Assembly (NCBI GenBank): GCA_031270145.1
Contig: JAISYD010000336.1
Span: forward strand, 1 to 5,147
Origin: Planctomycetota bacterium
GTDB lineage: Bacteria > Planctomycetota > SZUA-567
Length of the DNA: 5,147 bases
Direction of reading: 5' to 3'
In this document: one piece after another, positions 1 through 5,147 of the stretch
Layout: every line of letters starts with the position of its first letter
Position numbering within the stretch: the stretch's first letter is position 1
The notes under the pieces: model-generated
Databases searched by the model: none
The model's input: the letters and a program-made list of their open reading frames with translations, nothing else
Told to the model about the DNA's origin: nothing
Translations under genes and position numbers: made by a program

Positions 1-471
1 AAAGGACAGGAGACTGGCCCGCCAGCCTCCCGGCAGCTCCGCCGAGGCGGCCAGCCTTTCATAGGCGGTCGAGGCGACCAGCCCCCCCCGTTTCAGGATC
101 CGCACCGGCCGGCGTCCGCCCGACCAGGCGGAAAGGCCGCGGTTGATGATCCCGGTTCGGTTGGCGGGGACGCCGAGGCAAAGGGCGAGGTAGGTTTTGA
201 CCACCCGGCGCTGGCGGAAAAGCCGGGCCAGCTCCCGTTCCGCCGCCGGATTTCGGGCCAGGAGCAACGCCCCGGAGGTGTCGCGATCCAGGCGGTGGAC
301 CGGAAGCAAACCCGAATCCGCCAGGGCCTCCCGGGCCAGCGGCAGGAAGGCCGCTTCGCCATCGGCCGTGATCTCCAGGCCGGGCGGCTTGTGGAAAACG
401 GCGAAATCCCGCGAAATCGCTAGGAGCGGCGGCTTTTGCCCAAAGTTCAACAATTGCTTGATATCTCCCAT
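1..471 (-). CDS. RluA-family RNA pseudouridine synthase, N-terminal part (cut by left edge)
   Basis: This gene encodes a pseudouridine synthase of the RluA family, a cytoplasmic enzyme that isomerises specific uridines in rRNA or tRNA. The frame is open from an ATG at 469-471 to the window edge, giving 157 residues. Residues 59-67 read HRLDRDTSG, the family signature; Asp62 is the expected catalytic aspartate. Before it comes a KPPG motif (start of the catalytic fold), and after it a KTYLAL motif, both typical of the family. Only 58 residues precede HRLD, so there is no N-terminal S4 RNA-binding domain, as in the short RluA/TruC-like members. The C-terminal part of the catalytic domain lies outside the window. 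The ATG is the only one in frame after an upstream TGA, but no clear Shine-Dalgarno precedes it; a TTG at 520-522 is a weaker alternative start. The target uridine, and hence the exact paralogue, cannot be told. Confidence in the family is high. Confidence 0.92.
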   Translation of the reverse strand, partial: MGDIKQLLNFGQKPPLLAISRDFAVFHKPPGLEITADGEAAFLPLAREALADSGLLPVHRLDRDTSGALLLARNPAAERELARLFRQRRVVKTYLALCLGVPANRTGIINRGLSAWSGGRRPVRILKRGGLVASTAYERLAASAELPGGWRASLLSF

Positions 472-485
472 GAATCGGTTATCAT
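458..485 (+). promoter_or_regulatory. Putative sigma70-type promoter for the HPS-RraA/mcsA/mcsB cluster
   Basis: TTGATA (458-463) and TATCAT (480-485) each match the sigma70 -35 and -10 consensus at 5 of 6 positions and are 16 bp apart. Transcription would begin near 492, leaving an untranslated leader of about 110 nt before the ATG at 601. The -35 box lies inside the first codons of the divergent pseudouridine synthase gene. This is a pattern match in a GC-rich genome where such AT-rich boxes are uncommon; no transcription data support it. Confidence 0.4.
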
Positions 486-527
486 GGCGGTTGGTCGGCC
501 GATCCGGGCGACCTGGCGCCAAGGGAG

Positions 528-556
528 ATTGAAGCGTCCGGGACGCCGCCAGTCAA
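528..556 (-). promoter_or_regulatory. Putative promoter for the pseudouridine synthase gene
   Basis: On the minus strand, TTGACT (551-556, 5 of 6 to the -35 consensus) is followed after exactly 17 bp by TTCAAT (528-533, 4 of 6 to the -10 consensus, lacking the important second-position A). The start would fall near 521, about 50 nt before the ATG at 471. The -10 match is weak, so this is tentative. Confidence 0.3.
534..546. promoter_or_regulatory. 6-1-6 inverted repeat, possible operator
   Basis: GCGTCC-G-GGACGC is a perfect 13-bp inverted repeat with a one-base centre, too short a loop for an RNA hairpin but suited to a dimeric DNA-binding protein. It lies entirely between the putative -35 and -10 boxes of the minus-strand promoter and in the leader of the plus-strand transcript. 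GC-rich DNA makes such palindromes by chance, so confidence is low. Confidence 0.2.
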
Positions 557-563
557 AGGTTTA

Positions 564-595
564 TTTCCCGGGGCGGCGCGTCGGCGCGGGGGAAA
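564..595 (+). promoter_or_regulatory. Leader hairpin that could cover the ribosome binding site of the 601 gene
   Basis: TTTCCC (564-569) can pair with GGGAAA (590-595), and inside it CGCG (577-580) can pair with CGCG (585-588) around a TCGG loop. The G-rich Shine-Dalgarno-like run at 588-592, seven to twelve bases before the ATG at 601, is thus inside the stem. If it forms in the mRNA, the structure would limit translation of the first gene of the cluster. There is a 7-nt asymmetric bulge, and no ligand-binding or T-box-like pattern is visible. Confidence 0.3.
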
Positions 596-600
596 ATGGA

Positions 601-1923
601 ATGGAACAAAAAATTCGCGGTCTGGACGGGCCCTGGCCGGTTCTCCAGGCGGCCCTGGATTTCATCGAATTGGAGCGGGCCCTCCGGCTGGCCGCCGAGG
701 CGGTAGCCGGCGGCGCCGACTGGCTGGAGGCCGGCACGCCGCTCATCAAGTCGGAGGGCTTCGAGGCGGTGCGGCGGCTGCGCGCCGCCTTCCCCGACCG
801 GGTGATCGTGGCGGATCTCAAGACCATGGACGCCGGGCGGGTGGAATTCGAGGCCGCCGCCAACGCCGGCGCCCAGGTGGCGGTGGTGCTGGCCGCCGCC
901 GCCGACGCCACCATCGGCCAATGCGTCGAGGCCGGCCGCAAATACGGGCTTCGGACTTATTGCGACAGCATCAACACCCCGCCGGACCTTTTGGCCCGGC
1001 GGGTCGCCGAGGTCGCCAAGCTGGGGGTGGACATCGTCGGCGTCCATGTGCCGATCGACGACCAGATGCTGGGCCTGGATCCCCTGTTCCGGCTGCGGGC
1101 GGCCAGGGAGGCGACCGACCTGCCGCTGGCCGCCGCCGGCGGCGTCACCGCCGAGACCGCGCCCGGGCTGGCGCGGGCCGGCGCCGACATCGTCATCGTC
1201 GGCGGCGCCCTGCACAAGGCGGAAAACGCGGCCGAGGCCGCCCGGGCCATCCGCCGCGCCCTGGATTCCGGCCGGCCCGGGGTCGCGGGAACGGGCAAAA
1301 AAGCCTCCGCCTCCGGCATCCGCGACGCCCTGCTCCAAGGCTCGACCTCCAACCTCTCCGACGCCATGCACCACCGACCCTGCCTCTCCGGGCCGATCTC
1401 CCGGACGCCGGGGCTGCGGCTGGCCGGGCCGGCCCAGACCGTCCGCTCGGCGCCCGGCGACTGGAACAAGGTGGTTCAGGCCATCGATCAGACCCCGCCG
1501 GGCGGGGTGCTGGTGGTCGACGCCGGCGGCGTGCCGCCGGCGGTGTTCGGCGAATTGGCCTGCCAGTCGGCGCTGAACCGGAAACTGGAGGGGGCGGTGA
1601 TCCACGGCGGCATCCGCGACGTCGACATATCGGCGAAGCTCGGCCTCCCCCTTTTCGCCACCCTGGTCTGCTCCCATGCCGGCGAGCCCAAGGGATTCGG
1701 GGAGATCGGGGCCGAGATCGCCATCGGCGGCCAAGCCGTCCGCCCGGGCGACTGGGTCTTCGGCGACGACGACGGGGTGATGATCCTGCCCCGGGAGGCG
1801 GCTCTCGAGTACGCCAACCGCTCCCTGGACGTGACCGAGTCCGAGCGCCGCCTGGCGGCGGAGATAAAGGCGGGCAAAACCCTGTCCGAGTTGGCCAACC
1901 TGCGCAAATGGGAAAAACATTAG
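601..1923 (+). CDS. Bifunctional 3-hexulose-6-phosphate synthase / RraA-like (HMG-aldolase family) fusion protein
   Basis: This 440-aa protein fuses two enzyme domains. Residues about 12-222 are a 3-hexulose-6-phosphate synthase barrel of the orotidine-phosphate decarboxylase superfamily, which joins formaldehyde to ribulose 5-phosphate (or runs in reverse to supply ribulose 5-phosphate). Visible marks are Asp20, the EAGTPLIK segment, the catalytic DLKTMD motif (Asp72, Lys74, Asp77), His149 before IDDQ, and the phosphate-binding glycines AGGVT (180-183) and VGGA (201-203). Residues about 240-430 are an RraA/HMG-CHA aldolase-like domain with a DAGG motif (307-310) and the metal-site motif GGIRDVD (Arg339, Asp340, Asp342). 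A Gly/Lys/Ala-rich linker (about 223-238) joins them. The same order is known from archaea and some bacteria as a hexulose-6-phosphate synthase/ribonuclease-regulator fusion. The ATG at 601 is preceded by a GGGGGA run; the frame is open back to 436, but that extension resembles no HPS sequence. No hexuloisomerase (PHI) is in the window. The role of the second domain, enzyme or regulator, is unresolved. Confidence 0.92.
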   Translation: MEQKIRGLDGPWPVLQAALDFIELERALRLAAEAVAGGADWLEAGTPLIKSEGFEAVRRLRAAFPDRVIVADLKTMDAGRVEFEAAANAGAQVAVVLAAAADATIGQCVEAGRKYGLRTYCDSINTPPDLLARRVAEVAKLGVDIVGVHVPIDDQMLGLDPLFRLRAAREATDLPLAAAGGVTAETAPGLARAGADIVIVGGALHKAENAAEAARAIRRALDSGRPGVAGTGKKASASGIRDALLQGSTSNLSDAMHHRPCLSGPISRTPGLRLAGPAQTVRSAPGDWNKVVQAIDQTPPGGVLVVDAGGVPPAVFGELACQSALNRKLEGAVIHGGIRDVDISAKLGLPLFATLVCSHAGEPKGFGEIGAEIAIGGQAVRPGDWVFGDDDGVMILPREAALEYANRSLDVTESERRLAAEIKAGKTLSELANLRKWEKH

Positions 1924-1932
1924 GATCGCACC

Positions 1933-2514
1933 ATGTATATCTGCCAGATTTGCAAAAAAGCCCCGGCCTCCATCCATCTCACCGACATAAAGAACCAGGT
2001 GAAGAAGGAGATGCACCTTTGCGAGGCTTGCGCCAAGGAGAAGGGCTTCAACCTGCAGGATACGGCCAACCTGCCGCAACTGCTGGGGCTGGCGGCGCAG
2101 AAGGGCGCCTTCGCCCAGGCGGGCAAGAAGCCGCCCGCCGCCAAGCCGGCCAAGCCGGCCAAGCCGGAGGAGGCCGACGTCGCCTGCCCCGCCTGCGGCT
2201 TGACCTGGAAGGACTTCAACGACCGCGGCCGGCTGGGCTGCCCGGAGGATTACCGGGTCTTCGGCGAACGGCTGCTCCGGCTGGTGGCGGCCCATCTTCC
2301 GGTTCGGACGGCCGCCCGGGCGACCCTCCACGTCGGCAAGCGGCCGGGCGCGGCCGCGCCCGCCGCCGCGGCGGCGGGCCGCGGCATCCGCTCCCTGGAA
2401 AGGCGGCTCCGGGAGGCGGTGGCGGAGGAGAATTACGAACAGGCGTCCGCCCTCAAGGCCGAGCTTGACGCCTTGCGGCTAGCCGTTCCCGGAAAGGCGG
2501 CGGATGGGGACTGA
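1933..2514 (+). CDS. mcsA: McsA-like protein-arginine kinase activator (zinc-finger, UVR motif)
   Basis: This 193-aa protein resembles McsA, the adaptor that binds and activates the arginine kinase McsB. The N-terminus carries CxxC pairs at Cys4/Cys7 and Cys30/Cys33, which should form one zinc site. A second site has Cys85/Cys88 and Cys103, but where the usual fourth cysteine would be there is Asp106 (GCPEDY instead of a GCxxCY pattern). Between the two sites is a Lys/Pro/Ala-rich linker (about 65-78), and an Ala/Gly linker (139-151) precedes a UVR motif at about 154-182 (ERRLREAVAEENYEQAS within it), the helical hairpin also found in UvrB/UvrC and ClpC. The ATG follows the stop of the fusion gene by 9 nt, and TAGGA at 1921-1925, overlapping that stop codon, can serve as Shine-Dalgarno. 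Its 3' end overlaps mcsB by 11 nt. The assignment rests on both domain architecture and the mcsB neighbour; taken alone it would be only a UvrB/UvrC-motif protein. Confidence 0.9.
   Translation: MYICQICKKAPASIHLTDIKNQVKKEMHLCEACAKEKGFNLQDTANLPQLLGLAAQKGAFAQAGKKPPAAKPAKPAKPEEADVACPACGLTWKDFNDRGRLGCPEDYRVFGERLLRLVAAHLPVRTAARATLHVGKRPGAAAPAAAAAGRGIRSLERRLREAVAEENYEQASALKAELDALRLAVPGKAADGD
2143..2168 (+). repeat. Short tandem repeat in the McsA linker
   Basis: AAGCCGGCC occurs twice in a row (2143-2160), followed by a partial third copy. It encodes Lys-Pro-Ala triplets in the linker between the two zinc modules. A repeat of whole codons can change in number without breaking the frame, so linker length may vary between strains. 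Confidence 0.6.
2346..2379. repeat. Two overlapping perfect GC-only palindromes in mcsA
   Basis: Positions 2346-2361 form a perfect 16-bp palindrome (GGGCGCGG and its complement), and 2358-2379 form a perfect 22-bp palindrome centred at 2368/2369, overlapping the first by four bases. Both lie in a run of 46 bases without A or T (2340-2385). The stretch encodes the Ala/Gly-rich linker before the UVR motif. It may be only a by-product of GCC/GCG alanine codons, but the mRNA or single-stranded DNA could fold strongly here. Confidence 0.6.
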
Positions 2515-3538
2515 CGCGAACCGGGGCGACGTCCGGTCGACCGGCGTCATCATGTCCACCCGGGTGAGGCTGGCGCGCAACCTGGCCGGGCGCAAATTCC
2601 CCACCCACCCGGACCCGTCGGACCGGGCCGACATCCTGGCCGAGGTGCGGCGGGCCATCCAGTCGCTGCCGGACGGGGCGGACTTCGTCTGGAAGGATTT
2701 GGAAAACGAACCGCCCCTGGAATGCCGCATCCTGGTGGAGCGGCATCTGATCAGCCGGGAGCTGGCCGAAGGCGCCGGACCGCGCGCCGTGACCTTCAAC
2801 CCGGGGAGGGCGCTGGCGGTGATGGTGAACGAGGAGGATCACCTGCGCCTCCAGTGCCTGTTGCCGGGGCTGGCGTTCCACGAGGCCCACGACCGGGCGA
2901 ACCGGCTCGACGATCAGCTTTCCGAGCGGCTGGAGTTCGCCTTCGATCCCTGCTACGGCTATCTCACCTCCTGCCCCACCAACGTCGGGACCGGGCTTCG
3001 GGTGTCGGCCATGCTCCACCTGCCGGCCCTGGTCATGACCAGGCAGATCGAAAAGGTTTTCCGCGCCGTCTACGAAATGCGCCTAGCCGTACGCGGCTTT
3101 TACGGCGAGGGGACCGAGGCTTTCGGGGAACTCTACCAGATATCGAACCAGGCAACCTGCGGCAAGAGCGAAATCGACTTGATCGACGACGTTGAGGCGG
3201 TGGTCTTCGCCATCATGCGCTACGAGGAAAAGGCGCGGGTGGAGTTGGCGACGGCGGAGCGCGGCCAGCTCGAGGATCGGGTCTGGCGGAGTTGGGGCCT
3301 GTTGCGTCACGCCAGGCGGATGAATTCGGAGGAGGCCATGCGGCACCTGTCGTCCCTGCGCCTCGGCCTGGCCCTGGGAGTGTTCGGGGATCTCGGGATG
3401 CCCGAGCTGGAGCGCCTTTTCCTTTACAGCCAGCCGGCCCACCTGCAGCGGCTGGAGGGCCGGGAGCTGGACTCCGGCGACCGCGACGCCGCCCGGGCCG
3501 CTTTCATCAGGAAGAGCCTGGGGGCGGAGGCCAACTGA
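2504..3538 (+). CDS. mcsB: McsB protein-arginine kinase
   Basis: McsB transfers phosphate from ATP to arginine side chains of proteins; in Firmicutes, phosphoarginine targets proteins to the ClpCP protease and inactivates the repressor CtsR. The protein has 344 residues, slightly short of the 350-365 usual in Firmicutes. It shows the guanidino-kinase fold motifs in order: STRVRLARN (18-26, nucleotide-binding arginines), NEEDH (109-113), CPTNVGTG (157-164, with the conserved cysteine), and YGEGTEA (200-206) followed by QISNQ, the glutamate-bearing catalytic loop. Near the C-terminus RDAARA (327-332) matches the RDxxRA phosphoarginine-binding motif that allosterically activates Bacillus McsB. 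It is therefore predicted to be an active protein kinase rather than a creatine/arginine metabolite kinase. The ATG at 2504 overlaps the mcsA end by 11 nt, with AAGG at 2494-2497 as Shine-Dalgarno; this implies translational coupling. Met17 is an unlikely later start because it would remove the leading strand. ctsR and clpC are not in the window. Confidence 0.95.
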   Translation: MGTDANRGDVRSTGVIMSTRVRLARNLAGRKFPTHPDPSDRADILAEVRRAIQSLPDGADFVWKDLENEPPLECRILVERHLISRELAEGAGPRAVTFNPGRALAVMVNEEDHLRLQCLLPGLAFHEAHDRANRLDDQLSERLEFAFDPCYGYLTSCPTNVGTGLRVSAMLHLPALVMTRQIEKVFRAVYEMRLAVRGFYGEGTEAFGELYQISNQATCGKSEIDLIDDVEAVVFAIMRYEEKARVELATAERGQLEDRVWRSWGLLRHARRMNSEEAMRHLSSLRLGLALGVFGDLGMPELERLFLYSQPAHLQRLEGRELDSGDRDAARAAFIRKSLGAEAN

Positions 3539-3554
3539 GGGGGCCGCTTCCTCA
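3536..3554. terminator. Small inverted repeat joining the convergent stop codons, weak terminator candidate
   Basis: TGAGG (3536-3540, which begins with the mcsB stop) can pair with CCTCA (3550-3554, which contains the minus-strand TGA stop), extended by two G-T wobbles around a GCCGC loop. Neither strand has a following T run, so it does not look like a strong intrinsic terminator. It is the only structure between the two convergent genes. Confidence 0.2.
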
Positions 3555-5147
3555 AAAGTTCCGGCTGATATTGAGGCCGAGCCGGCTGCCCATGGCCTTT
3601 TTCCGCATTTCAAGGTCGAACTCGGCCCCTAGGACGAGGCCGGACTTGAAATTGGCCGACAAGCCGCCCGACAGGGCGGCGGCGTTGCGCCCCTCGAACA
3701 GGTCGGTGCGCCAGGCCGAGCCGGGCGCCGTCGCCAGCGACACATCGTTTCCGTTGTCGCGCGGATCGTCCATCCGGTGGATCCAGGCCGCGTCGAACGA
3801 TGGGATGAGGGTGAAGTTGCCGAATTCAAACGGCATGGCCAGGCGCAAACCTAGCGACCACTCCCAAATGTCCGTTTTGCCGTCGGCGAATATCCGGTTC
3901 AAGTTGCCGGCCCCGGTTTCCCGGAAGCCTTCCCGATCATACCTGGAGTATCCCAGGCCGCCGTAGGGCGTCATCCGGAGGTTGTTGCCCCAGAGGTAGC
4001 CGTCCATCATGTAGCCGCTCTCCAGCGACGCCCCGAGGACGGAGGTGCCGTAGTCGCCGCTCCGGCCGACGACCGGCGTCCCCGCCAGGTTGAAGAGGCT
4101 GACGCTGTCGTTCCAGCCTATGCCGCCCTCCAGGCTGCCGTTCAAATACCAGCCCTGGCTGGCCCAGGAGGCGTAGGCGGAAAACAGCAGGTTTTGCACG
4201 TCGGTCCGGGTGCCGCCCTGCGACTTCAACTTGATGGTTCCGTCGTCGTAGCGGAGCAGGCCCCCGAAAATCCATTCGTCGTGGTGCCTTTCATAGCCGA
4301 TGCCGATGCCGTAGGGGTTGTAGCGATAGCCGGCCAGGTTGCCGTAATCGTCCTGATCCATCCAGCTCTGGTCGATATAGGCCCAGATGCCGTGGTAAAC
4401 CGTTTCTTCCCCCTTTCCCTCCCGGGAGGGGATCAGGCTGCCGTATGATTGATCGGAGCTTATGGCCAGCTTTTCCGCCAATTCCTCCTTCTGGTAATCG
4501 ACGTTTCGCCGCTGGATTTTCCGGCGCGCCTGGTTCAGGTTGTGGCGCATGGCCAGCATCGAATAGTTGATCGCGGCGCCGCCCAGGGTCTGAAGGAAGC
4601 CCAGCGCCTCCCCGTAGGCCCCGCCGACGGCGTAGATGTGATCCAGAAAATCCCGCTCCGCCTCGGACAGGGTCGGGATCAGGCGATAAACGTCGGCATA
4701 GGAGCCGACGCCGGTTAAGGTTGAAAGATTGTTGACCTTGGTGATATGGAGGCGTACGCCGTCGATCTTTTCGGGGTCGGGCTCGGGATTGCTCAGATCG
4801 TTTATCTCGTAAAATTCCAGGGTCGCCTCCATCAGGTTGTTGCTTATGGTCATGGAGGGGGCGATATTGCTGGCGGAAGGGGGAACCGTCCCAAACTGAA
4901 TCAGCGGATAGAAGACTTCGGCGATTGCCGAGTCGCCGCGCACGGTGGAATTCGGCCCTATATCCGGCATCAGCGAAATGCCGCCGATCTCCAGCCTGGC
5001 GCCGGGGCTGGATTGGAAGTTGTCAAGGAAGAAATAACTGCTGGCGGCGCTAAAGGAGGTGTCGCCCGCCATATGCTGTTGCACCAGGTTTCCCGGGGTG
5101 ATGCCGGGCTTGAAGACGCCGCCGCCGCCGACACTGATGGAACCGCC
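3552..5147 (-). CDS. Autotransporter (type V secretion) C-terminal part with outer-membrane beta-barrel, cut by right edge
   Basis: The frame is open from the right edge to a TGA at 3552-3554, giving 531 residues of a larger protein. Residues 1 to about 135 look like the end of a passenger domain: a glycine-rich GGSISVGGGG start, then a KPGITPGNL segment of the kind found in autotransporter beta-helix repeats. Residues about 161-213 are a charged, probably helical segment, as expected for the linker that sits in the barrel pore. From about 250 to 531 there are alternating hydrophobic/aromatic strands (for example GIWAYIDQSW, YGIGIGYERH, NLLFSAYASW, GWYLNGSLEGG), some 280 residues in all, the usual size of the 12-stranded autotransporter barrel. 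The last residue is Phe (NISRNF), the outer-membrane targeting signature recognised by the BAM machinery. The passenger function, signal peptide and promoter lie outside the window. A GTG at 5082-5084 is in frame but falls within the passenger, so it is not the start. By eye the gene is less GC-rich than its neighbours. Confidence 0.88.
   Translation of the reverse strand, partial: GGSISVGGGGVFKPGITPGNLVQQHMAGDTSFSAASSYFFLDNFQSSPGARLEIGGISLMPDIGPNSTVRGDSAIAEVFYPLIQFGTVPPSASNIAPSMTISNNLMEATLEFYEINDLSNPEPDPEKIDGVRLHITKVNNLSTLTGVGSYADVYRLIPTLSEAERDFLDHIYAVGGAYGEALGFLQTLGGAAINYSMLAMRHNLNQARRKIQRRNVDYQKEELAEKLAISSDQSYGSLIPSREGKGEETVYHGIWAYIDQSWMDQDDYGNLAGYRYNPYGIGIGYERHHDEWIFGGLLRYDDGTIKLKSQGGTRTDVQNLLFSAYASWASQGWYLNGSLEGGIGWNDSVSLFNLAGTPVVGRSGDYGTSVLGASLESGYMMDGYLWGNNLRMTPYGGLGYSRYDREGFRETGAGNLNRIFADGKTDIWEWSLGLRLAMPFEFGNFTLIPSFDAAWIHRMDDPRDNGNDVSLATAPGSAWRTDLFEGRNAAALSGGLSANFKSGLVLGAEFDLEMRKKAMGSRLGLNISRNF

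Noticed and set aside
93..362. 89-codon minus-strand frame within the pseudouridine synthase gene
   Set aside because: It is a frame-shifted shadow; the correct frame carries HRLDRDTSG and KTYLAL motifs.
514..521. TGGCGCCA palindrome in the intergenic region
   Set aside because: An 8-bp palindrome of mostly G and C is expected by chance at this base composition and has no positional support.
436..600. Upstream extension of the HPS-RraA fusion to an ATG at 436
   Set aside because: The added 55 residues resemble nothing in the family, overlap the divergent gene start, and would place the promoter candidate inside the gene. The ATG at 601 has a G-rich ribosome binding site and fits the domain start.
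553..2331. 592-codon open frame on the minus strand opposite the fusion gene and mcsA
   Set aside because: It is antisense to two genes with clear motifs, and its translation is a monotonous Gly/Arg/Ala/Pro/His mix with no domain; long antisense frames are common in GC-rich DNA.
921..2468. 515-codon open frame on the plus strand, offset from the fusion gene
   Set aside because: It overlaps the fusion gene and mcsA in another frame and translates to Arg/Gly/Pro-rich low complexity, typical of a GC-rich shadow.
4194..4718. Two plus-strand open frames opposite the autotransporter barrel and linker
   Set aside because: They are antisense to a frame with clear outer-membrane barrel pattern and show no motif or convincing ribosome binding site.
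3552..5084. GTG at 5082-5084 as the start of the autotransporter gene
   Set aside because: The frame continues upstream without a stop to the window edge with passenger-like sequence, and no signal peptide follows the GTG.
1..5147. Novel defence system, CRISPR array, mobile element or RNA gene
   Set aside because: No spaced repeats, transposase or integrase motifs, terminal inverted repeats, tRNA-like folds or defence domains were seen; all long stretches are explained by the five genes.

Overview
This is a GC-rich window from a bacterium, with five protein-coding genes packed almost edge to edge: three complete and two cut by the window ends. The far-right gene ends in an outer-membrane autotransporter beta-barrel, so the cell is a diderm (Gram-negative type). 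McsA/McsB arginine-kinase genes, a hexulose-phosphate synthase/RraA-like fusion and an autotransporter together suggest a member of the PVC group (Lentisphaerota, Kiritimatiellota or Planctomycetota). A deltaproteobacterial-type lineage is also possible. This placement is inference; there is no rRNA or other marker in the window.

Layout. (1) 1-471, minus strand: the N-terminal 157 residues of an RluA-family pseudouridine synthase, whose C-terminus runs off the left edge. (2) 472-600: a 129-bp gap between divergent genes, holding two promoter-like sequences that point toward each other, a small palindrome, and a hairpin that would cover the ribosome binding site of the next gene. (3) 601-3538, plus strand: a tight three-gene cluster. 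It consists of a 440-aa fusion of 3-hexulose-6-phosphate synthase with an RraA/HMG-aldolase-like domain, then a 9-nt gap, then mcsA, which overlaps mcsB by 11 nt. (4) 3552-5147, minus strand: the C-terminal 531 residues of an autotransporter, convergent with mcsB and separated from it by only 13 nt; its N-terminus is beyond the right edge.

How the genes work together. McsA (zinc-finger/UVR adaptor) and McsB (protein-arginine kinase) form a known pair that marks proteins with phosphoarginine for Clp-dependent degradation. The pair is best known from Firmicutes, where it usually sits between ctsR and clpC. Neither of those is here; the upstream partner is a formaldehyde/ribulose-phosphate enzyme fusion. 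Close packing suggests co-transcription, but no functional link between the sugar-phosphate enzyme and arginine phosphorylation can be shown from the sequence. The flanking pseudouridine synthase and autotransporter are on the other strand and probably unrelated.

I see no CRISPR array, tRNA, rRNA, insertion sequence, integrase or defence system. The points most worth a second look are the gene neighbourhood of mcsAB in a diderm, the aspartate in place of the fourth zinc ligand in McsA, the enzyme fusion, and the architecture of the 472-600 region.
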